Source: Didymodactylos carnosus
Taxonomy: Eukaryota; Rotifera; Eurotatoria; Philodinida; Philodinidae
Direction: 5' to 3'
DNA length: 39,880 bases
Assembly: GCA_905250885.1 (NCBI GenBank)
Contig: CAJNOQ010000861.1
Location: forward strand, 1-39,880
The notes under the pieces were generated by a model. The model saw nothing but the letters and a program-made list of their open reading frames with translations, was not told the origin of the DNA and searched no databases. The position numbers were made by a program, and so were the translations under genes. Shown in pieces: positions 32,554 to 39,880 of this stretch (the stretch's first letter is position 1; the number at the start of each line of letters is the position of its first letter).

Positions 32554-35500
32554 CCTGCGGTACCGATCAATTATTCAAACGCAGCCATACCGAAGTTTGC
32601 TCCTTTTGGGACTGATTATACCCCACCTCATTCGATGAAAATTATTGGTAGTAAACGAATATCGTTGCCAGAAACAATAAATAATCGGTAAGTGTGTCTA
32701 TATATCGAAAACAGCTTTAAGAGCTGCATTATGCTCTTCCTGAGAATCTTTTATCTAGAATAAATAAGTTATTCATTTATGTGTCTTAGGGGAAAACAGG
32801 GTTAATTAAAAATTTGTAGACATTATTCTTATTATCAGTATACTTCTAATCCACACAAGTAGATTTACAGACTCGGTACTATTTGACATAATAAAAACAA
32901 GATATAACACACACGTTTTTCGATAACGGCTAGTCATAAGAATGAAAATATCAGCGTATTTTGCACATATTTTCTTCGTCTTAAATTGCCTTTCTTGTAA
33001 AAGATTTCTCGTTCAATTTTCTGCAAAACCATATTAAATATTTTGCTATAAACCATTGAGAAAAAAGATTTGAGAGTAAATACTGCGAATCGTCGAACTC
33101 AATTACTTTTCAACTAAAGAAATAGCTCAAAAAACAGTTTGTTTTTAACACGTTATCATTATCGAGATGAGATCAAAATGGATATTCTAACACTTTCGAA
33201 TATTCTTGTCTTTTACAGTTTGACTTTAGACTTAATTTTGTCACATAAAAGTTGATTTTACTTTTAGTTGATCTAAACTCCAGCAAACTCGGCTATGTAG
33301 AGTTAGCGGAAAAAACAAATTATCCAATATTTTTTCATTCAGATATAGACGAACTATCATTTTACTCGAAAATGAAACCTATTACCCGGCTGATGGGAAG
33401 TTTATTAAAAGACGCAAAACTGCTGTCCAAAAATGATGACTTTTGGTAAAATCCCAAAAAAACAAAAATAAATTTCCTCGTAACCGTTTGCAATTGAGAA
33501 AAAGCTAATCGATAGAGTTTTTCAAGCGTTCAAGTATGATTATAGTCGATTTTTCATAGGATCAAAATTTGAGAATATAAAATCGAACAAGCCGATTTTT
33601 TTAATTAAAAAATAATCGAGTTCGACGATTCGCAGTATTTACTCTCGAATCTTTTTTCTCAATGGTTTATAATAAAATATTGAATATGGCTTTGTCGAGA
33701 ATTATGCAAGAAATCGCTTAAAAGAAAGGGGACTTACGACGAAGAAACCTGATTGTAGTTTTGTCCATAATATATTCGTATAAATTTCTTTAGAGTAATT
33801 TTTTTTTCTTATAATTTATAGTTTTGCTGCTCCAATCCATCCATAAGCTCATCGAGTTAGCTTTTAAATACGAAAGAATAGGAATAAAATTTTCTTTTTT
33901 TCCAGTCAAACTGTTAAAAAAACGTTTCTTGATTTTTATTGTCCTTCAAGAAATAAAGAATAAAAAAATTTAAAGCGTTATTATCAACAACTAAACGCAC
34001 ATGAGCATCTTTTTTTTTTATTTGAAAACAGTATAAACAGAAGCAGAAAAAAAGGACAATGCACCATTCAGAAAAAACAAAAACGAAGGAAAAAAAATAT
34101 CAACAAAGGCAACGTTAACAAAGTTTCCAAGCAACTGTTTTCCTTTTTCTACAGTGAAAATTTATACCAATTTAATGTCTACTTTTACTGATTTGTTCTT
34201 AATTGCTCATACATAACTGATAAGTTTTAAAACCATGGCTTTCACCAGGCATTATCCTCACAGTGGCTTTATCTAGTATGTAAAACCAATTTGAAATGTG
34301 AGAATAAACGTAAATTGTTTTTCATTTTTAGTGATCCACTTATTCAACCAACAAAACCAATTCAGCATATTAACCAGTTAGACAGCCCACGTTTTCAACA
34401 AATACCAAAAGGAAGATTTGATACTACTTATCGTACGGAATATAGTAATAGACAACGTCATCCTGTAAGTACATCAAATTGTTTAGTATGAAATCATTTT
34501 ATTTATGATAAGAGCCACTTTTTTATCATAATTTTACCCTAAGGACACAAAAGAATATGATTATCAGGTAACAAAATCTGCATCGATCGTTAAACAAACT
34601 AACATTCAATTAATATATTCCACTCATTTTTCCCACGTACCTTGAAATGAAGTGGTTTTAAACACTTCTTTCGTGCACATGTTTCATAGAGATACTAGTA
34701 CATTTTTTCATTGACTTATTCGATTTTACAGTTTCCCAAAAACATATATTTAATACACGACTAATAGACTAATCATTCACTTACTCCTATCAGCCCGTTT
34801 ATACCTTCCCGATTGAGACGTATGTTCCCAATCGAGAAAGATGTTCTCTCATGAACTATAAGTCCTTTAGAATGCGGTCAGTTTTTATTCTGCTGCTTAG
34901 CTGTTTCACATTTGCTCTATGTGAAAATCTGAACCTTCTCTATGATCGTTGGTTACGTGCGATGCTAAAACAAACTCCTTGTTGAAACACTTGTGTGTTT
35001 TTGTTTCTCAACCGGAAAATTGGACAGGATATTTCCTGTTCAGGAAAGATTAATTATTTCCCATTTAGGAAAGATCTATTTCCCGATCGCAAAATGGTGC
35101 GATACTGTATAGAGTCTTAATTCATCTTCTTCGCCAAGCAAATCGTTTTGGACAGCATTACAAATAATATACACACAAGAGCTCAAACCGGTTTCTTTTT
35201 TTGGCGGATGTTGTTGGGCTTCGATCGATTTTTCGTCAGACAATAGACGTAGACGTTCTGTAGGTCGTTTCTCATTATCATTCATCTCTTCTCTAATTTG
35301 GCAATACAAAGACTACATAAATACCTAGCACGTTTCGGTAACAAATTTGAACGTCATGCGTTTTCTATTGTCGCTTCGGTATATGTTTTTGATTTAACTT
35401 AATTAAATCATAGGTGGTAGTGCCATGCCAAATAACATGCTCACCATTACAGCATGAAGCCTTAGTTGATTTTGAAGTCATACCTTGGCAATCATTTAGA

Positions 35501-38500
35501 TAGAAAATCTTCGAATTTGGCAAAATTTGCTTTATTTTTTATTTCAAAAAGTATACACATTGGATCTACATATATTCAATATATTAAACACTAGGCTAAA
35601 GCTGATTATTAGATATTTCTTATGACTTTCTCGATCTGGAAAGATTTTTATCGTACTTCTATTCAACATTTTTATAACATCAGATCTGGTAGGAGAGCGT
35701 TAAATTCACCTTGCACCGCGTCAATCAACGCACCTTTTCATGCTTTTTCTAATGGAACCAATCACAACATGCGCTGGAGTGTTATAAAATGTGCTGCAGA
35801 GTTTCCAAGTAGACATGTCGAAATATGTCTCGCATGGGAGACATTCTGTTTTTCAAATTAGGACATATTTCCCAATTGGGAAATACATCTTTCCTGAATG
35901 GGAAATATTTCCCGTTTGGAACATAACTCTTGCAAACGGACTGTCTGTGAGAAACTGACCTAGTAAGAGTACATCCATACTATCTATTTAGAAAATGTGC
36001 TACAGTTCATGGGTGATGATATTTTGCTCTAATGACACACTATTCGTATAAGTTTTATGTTTAGAAAGACACTTATCCGACAAAACAGTTCAGCAATGCA
36101 TTGAATCAATATTCAGTTTTGCCTCCGATAGCTGCCGGAAAAGTGGAAACATATCGGGATAAGTCGCAATATCAACAACAGCAGCAGCAACAACAACAAC
36201 AACAGCAACAACCACAGCAGCAACAACAGCAACAACAACAACTAAATGATCAAGAAGTACCTGGCAATTATTTGAATAATAACGAGCACTTTGATGTACC
36301 ACCAGTGAATTCATTAGGACAAGATTATAATCAAAATGAACAACAAGATCAATCTCAGATGGATAATAATTATAACTATCAGCAAAGGCCAACAACCGAT
36401 AATCATTTACCAAATGAACCAATTCTTTTAACCGAATTTGAAGAACGCCAATTAGCAAGTGAAATACAAAATCAGCTAGGACCGCAAGCTATTGATCGAT
36501 TAAAAATCTTTTATCAAGAATTAGCCAATTATGATCCAAAAATGACAGGTTATGTGCATCATTCTCATATCAGAATGACGTCAAATAGACTGGGAGTAAG
36601 TTGACAGTCACTATGAAGAATTTTATTTTTTGTTGCGTTACAACCGTTGATGTTATCGCATATTTCTTTTTCCAGTTAAATTTGTCTGATGATACATTAC
36701 GTTTTGCTATGTGTAAATTTGTTTCGTCTGATCAACCACGAGGCTACGTCAATTATGAAGACATGATCCGATATTTTGGAAAATGTTTATCATCTCTAGC
36801 ACCAAATCAATATGGGTAAGATTTTATTTGTTTTTAAGTTTATTTTTTATCAAAAATCGTGACCATTTTTTTTCCATATAAAAAACTCATTTTTTAGTCA
36901 GCAACAAGGGAATCAACTCTTGTATCAGCAACATCCTTCATCAATGAGACAAGATTATCACTACTCAATTAAACAGCAGCCATCGCGCTGTACTTGTTAC
37001 GAAAATCATTTTCATAATTATAACCTATATCCCTAAATCAGACCCACTCATAAATCCCAAACTAATCGTCAAGCGTAGAACTAATTTTAATGTGCAGTGT
37101 ACCCCTGATATTATTTGTCTACTTTTTTTTGTTAAATGTATGCTAATAATAAAATTATTTTTAAAATATTCAGTAAGATTACGGCTAAAAGTACGATGCT
37201 GATCTGACCAGGTTTTTTTAGTTGAACTCTACATGACAAATGAAATGTGACAACAACGTTCTCTTTGAGTTTAAATTTGCCATTTCAAGTTTTGCGTCGG
37301 TAGTTGTCACTTTTAGGAGTAGATTTTATCATAATGGTCGGCACTGGTCTCTTCATACTTATTATCACTACTATCACAATTTGCTAGGGTAGGTAAATAG
37401 AAATGCTTTTAATGTATATGATTAAAATTGAAAAAAAAAATTATATTTTTTGATCTTCTAAAGTCCTTCTTTTGCTTGTACCTTGTTGATTTGTCTGTAC
37501 AGTAAAACTTGCTATCATCAGAAAGAGATGATCATAAGATAGCATATGTATGGTAATGAGTTGCTCTAAGACATCTAGTCTTGTCACATTTGAACTGAAA
37601 TTTACAGTTTTATTTGAAATGGAACGAGTTATACACAGTCTGAGATTTTACTGTATTTAATATTGCATGGTATTATTAATCTAAACATACTACGTAAGAT
37701 TCTCTTTTTTATTTGATCTATGCACTCTTGTGATAAAAAAAAAAACAATAGTAAAAGCATGTGGCCTTTTGTAACTTTTGCGTTGATTACGCTTTTCTTC
37801 TCTAAAGCTGCTGTATGCTATTTCCAATACTTGATATGCAAAAGTATACGATTATTCAAAAGATACTTATTTTTTGTTGTTATTTAGACAAGATCGTTAT
37901 TCACAACAACCACAATATCAATACAATAATAATAATAATAATAAAAGTCCTAGTTCACAAAAAAATCCAAATTCGAATGCTAATAGTATTATTAGTATTA
38001 ATAAATATGAAAATCTTGAAGACCGATTCGATCCTGATGAACGACAAATACGAACTTTAATAAAACAAACTATCAAACAATTTGAACTGGATGGAACAGT
38101 TGATTTTCAAAAGTTACTTCGAGAACTTAGTTTAACGGATCGCGCTCAAAGTGGTGTATTAAATCGTCAACAAGTATAGAATATAACTTCTAATAATATA
38201 ATTGAGTATATATAACTAATATAATTGTTTAGATCGAAGAAGTTATCTATAAAACGCGTATACCAATGCAACGTTCATTAATATATGCAATATTAGAAAA
38301 ACATTGTAAAGCGTATGGTGGATTATACAAGTAATTTTTGTTGTTTTATTATACATTTACTATAGTCATATATAACTATGGTATTTAATCATGAATTTTT
38401 ATCTCTTAGATGGCAAAATTTTGTTTGGTATCTTCAACAACAAATACAGGATGTTAAACAAAATAAAGTCAGTCCAAAATATGAACAAGTAATATTCTCT

Positions 38501-39094
38501 TTTCCTTTTTAAGAAAGATTTATCAATATTCTATTTCACTGACTATTAACTGCTATTTTAGCAAGATATAAAACGACAAATGTATGATCGTAATACTCAA
38601 TTAGATTCTTTAAGAAATGAATTCCATGAGCAAGATCGTCTAAGACAAATTGAACGACAAATCGCTAATCTGGAACAGATAAAATGGGTATGTATATCTT
38701 CACTTCTCAGTTCTTGTTTAAATGTATTTCTAATAATTTAAAGGAAACAAAACAACGAATCCAATCGGCTGATCATGAAGGTCGAACATCAAACACTTGG
38801 TTTATGCGATTTATGCGTTTAGCTAATGCAATGTATACTCATAGAACAAATTCAAATACTGGCAGTAAGTAATTTACTATTTTATTGTTGTCTATTTAAT
38901 GAATTTTATATTGAATACTTTTAGTGGACTTCCTATTACCAAAAGAAGAAGCAAGACGTTTAATAATGGCTTATAATGTTGTTAATGAGTTAAACCTTGA
39001 AGATTCAGAAGTAAATAATGCAATTCAATCTTGTACAAGAGCAGGTCATGTTGTGATTGATGATTTATTGAAAGTATTATGCAAAGTCAACTGA
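32554..39094 (+). CDS. EF-hand-like protein with polyglutamine tract, C1orf87-like; start incomplete
   Basis: Exons: 32554-32687, 34332-34464, 36065-36595, 36676-36815, 37888-38173, 38233-38330, 38410-38488, 38562-38687, 38744-38864, 38925-39094. From the first in-frame ATG (32635) these give 1,737 nt, 578 aa without frame conflict. The first exon is open upstream of that ATG (PAVPINYSN...), so a further 5' exon may exist. MKIIGSK is near the start. A Gln run broken by one Pro is at 36172-36243 (residues about 96-120). Degenerate helix-loop-helix repeats follow (IDRLKIFYQELANYDPKMTG; LNLSDDTLRFAMCKFVSSDQ). A coiled-coil-like segment spans exons 38410-38687. The C-terminus contains EEARRLIMAYNVVNELN. 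The architecture and the KIIGSK motif recall human C1orf87 (about 546 aa, little-studied, EF-hand). That match is from memory and tentative. Long introns contain fold-back elements. Confidence 0.8.
32972..33752. mobile_element. Intronic fold-back element
   Basis: Inverted arms of about 140 bp (32972-33118 and 33603-33752) share AAACCATTGAGAAAAAAGAT and TACTGCGAATCGTCGAACTC, and both start at TTTCTTCGTC. Between them is about 480 bp including a 65-codon plus-strand frame (33252-33449) of unknown nature. It lies in the first long intron of the EF-hand-like gene. No clear target duplication was seen. Confidence 0.7.
34544..34567 (+). other. Candidate 24-nt microexon in the EF-hand-like gene
   Basis: Bracketed by a TTTTACCCTAAG acceptor and a GTAACA donor, 24 nt encode DTKEYDYQ. 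Neighbouring exons join in phase 0 here, so inclusion lengthens the protein by 8 residues (578 to 586 aa) without a shift. The separation from the previous exon (79 nt) matches the usual small intron of this genome. Confidence 0.5.
35029..35930. repeat. Intronic inverted repeat rich in ATTTCCC/GGGAAAT
   Basis: Left block 35029-35090 (ATATTTCCTGTTCAGGAAAGAT) is inverted relative to the right block 35862-35930 (whose reverse complement has ATATTTCCCATTCAGGAAAGAT). Each block holds several TTTCCC/GGGAAA palindromes. A related degenerate block is near 34815-34850. The interior has a 77-codon minus-strand frame (35076-35309) with fairly protein-like composition but no recognised motif. Confidence 0.5.
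36172..36243 (+). repeat. CAA/CAG repeat encoding polyglutamine
   Basis: A mixed CAA/CAG tract with one CCA gives 13 Gln, Pro, and 9-10 Gln in the EF-hand-like protein. The mixture of the two codons should limit slippage. Confidence 0.9.
36898..37036 (+). CDS. Alternative terminal exon of the EF-hand-like gene
   Basis: After exon 36676-36815 (ending in phase 2, GG), this exon opens with TCAG so that GG|T CAG gives Gly-Gln, runs 46 codons (QQQGNQLLYQQHPSSMRQDY..., ending NYNLYP) and stops at 37034-37036. AATAAA lies at 37148-37153, 112 nt on. The short isoform totals 996 nt, 331 aa. The long form instead splices to 37888, which also restores Gly-Gln (GG|A CAA). Both options have consensus splice sites. 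Confidence 0.65.
37154..37887. other. Long intron beyond the alternative end
   Basis: AT-rich intron between the alternative terminal exon and the exon at 37888. Only a small hairpin near 37510-37545 is visible; no element or gene is recognised. Confidence 0.45.
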
Positions 39095-39099
39095 ATAAA
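39094..39099 (+). promoter_or_regulatory. Polyadenylation signal of the long EF-hand-like transcript
   Basis: AATAAA overlaps the TGA stop (its first A is the last base of the stop codon). Further AATAAA copies follow within the next 100 nt, implying a very short 3' UTR. Confidence 0.5.
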
Positions 39100-39740
39100 A
39101 ATGCTTCAAAAAAGAGACTTTTTTTAATAAAAAAATTTTTCTTAATAAATAAAACAATTCTGACTGTTTTTTCACTGTTTGTTTCAATAAATTATATTCG
39201 TTTTTAATCGATGAACGTAGACTTACTCATAAAGCGTCGGGATTGCGCAAGCAATATGCGAGACGACACTTGATGATGTTTCCAGATTGGTAAAGAAATC
39301 TCAGCGATTGTCGTTCGTTCCCACTGAAGTAAAGTTTCAGATTGAACTTTTCTTTAGTTACCGACATAGATTAAATTTACTTATAATGATGAAATGTTGT
39401 GTCATTTGGTCGATCTATCTCTCGAATGGAAAAATTACAAGACAAGATTCTTACAGAAAACTTTTATCTCCTTAAGATTCTTTTATAAATTGCTAAGAAA
39501 TAAAACAAGAGACGTTCGATCTGACGAGGGTACCTCTTGAGGTTATAAATCGCTTTTGAACTCGGACTACTTGTATCTTGTAGACCTCGGCGAGTAGTGA
39601 AATATCCTAAGTTGGTTCATCCCCATGGTGCTTTGTTGCTGAGATATTGAATTTTTAGTCAGTTTTTGCCTATAGAGCTTGGATTTCGAGCAAAATTCTA
39701 CTTTCGAATTTTGACTTGAAACTTGCCACACTGTTAGCTC
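39100..39740. other. Gene-free 3' flank
   Basis: No recognised gene. A 62-codon plus-strand frame at 39287-39475 has no motif. The first part is the probable terminator region of the EF-hand-like gene. Confidence 0.4.
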
Positions 39741-39880
39741 ATGGTCATAGTAGTGCGACGCGAAAAAATTCAATCCTAATGAATTTTCCTGCCTTGAAAT
39801 ATTGAGACTCGAATATTTCACGTGAGGGTGAGGAAAATTCATTAGGATTGAATTTTTTCCCGTCGTACTACTATGACCAT
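39741..39880. mobile_element. Fold-back element reaching the right edge
   Basis: ATGGTCATAGTAGTGCGACG at 39741-39760 and the following 30 bp are repeated, inverted and nearly perfect, at 39831-39880, the last base of the window, with a 40-bp spacer. The arms may continue beyond the edge; to the left of 39741 the match cannot be judged. Confidence 0.65.

Noticed and set aside
33252-33449. Possible extra exon of the EF-hand-like gene
   Set aside because: It lies between the arms of a fold-back element and the preceding exon 32554-32687 already joins 34332 in perfect phase.
36090-36458. 122-codon minus-strand frame with Val/Ala repeats
   Set aside because: It is the antisense shadow of the CAA/CAG tract and flanking exon of the EF-hand-like gene.

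Overview
The window looks like AT-rich nuclear DNA of an invertebrate animal. Its conserved genes are animal-type and cut into many short exons. In the best-resolved gene (RIC1, 33 exons) most introns are only 52-71 nt with GT-AG ends. This compact style, together with many small fold-back transposons, resembles bdelloid rotifers. That assignment is an inference from style, not from a diagnostic marker.

Layout. The minus strand on the left carries the edge of an unidentified His/Gln-rich gene (1-201), a six-exon R-SNARE of the VAMP/synaptobrevin type (1869-2635), a six-exon CacyBP/SIP homologue (3352-4553) and an intronless Nudix-like gene (7877-8461). The region from about 8.5 to 14.1 kb is accessory DNA: fold-back elements, a palindrome-rich block and a decayed LINE reverse transcriptase. 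The plus strand then carries an intronless POLG2-like mitochondrial polymerase accessory subunit (14664-15701) and, 437 nt later, the complete RIC1 Rab6-GEF subunit (16139-25261, 1,626 aa by my splice model). From 25.3 to 32.5 kb there are again only mobile elements and AT-rich DNA. The last gene, on the plus strand (32554-39094), encodes a polyglutamine-bearing protein that resembles C1orf87-type EF-hand proteins and has two alternative 3' ends.

Themes. VAMP and RIC1 both act in Golgi/endosome membrane traffic, CacyBP in ubiquitin/S100 biology and POLG2 in mtDNA replication. They are ordinary housekeeping neighbours, and nothing indicates a co-regulated system. The most unusual feature is the number of non-autonomous fold-back elements, roughly a dozen. 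Several have readable ends and target-site duplications that assign them to different superfamilies: hAT-like (8-bp TSD), TA-flanked Tc1/mariner-like, TTAA-flanked piggyBac-like, and one with a perfect 10-bp TSD (Mutator-like). Two in-frame microexons (18 and 24 nt) are also predicted. I did not find a convincing new multi-gene system.
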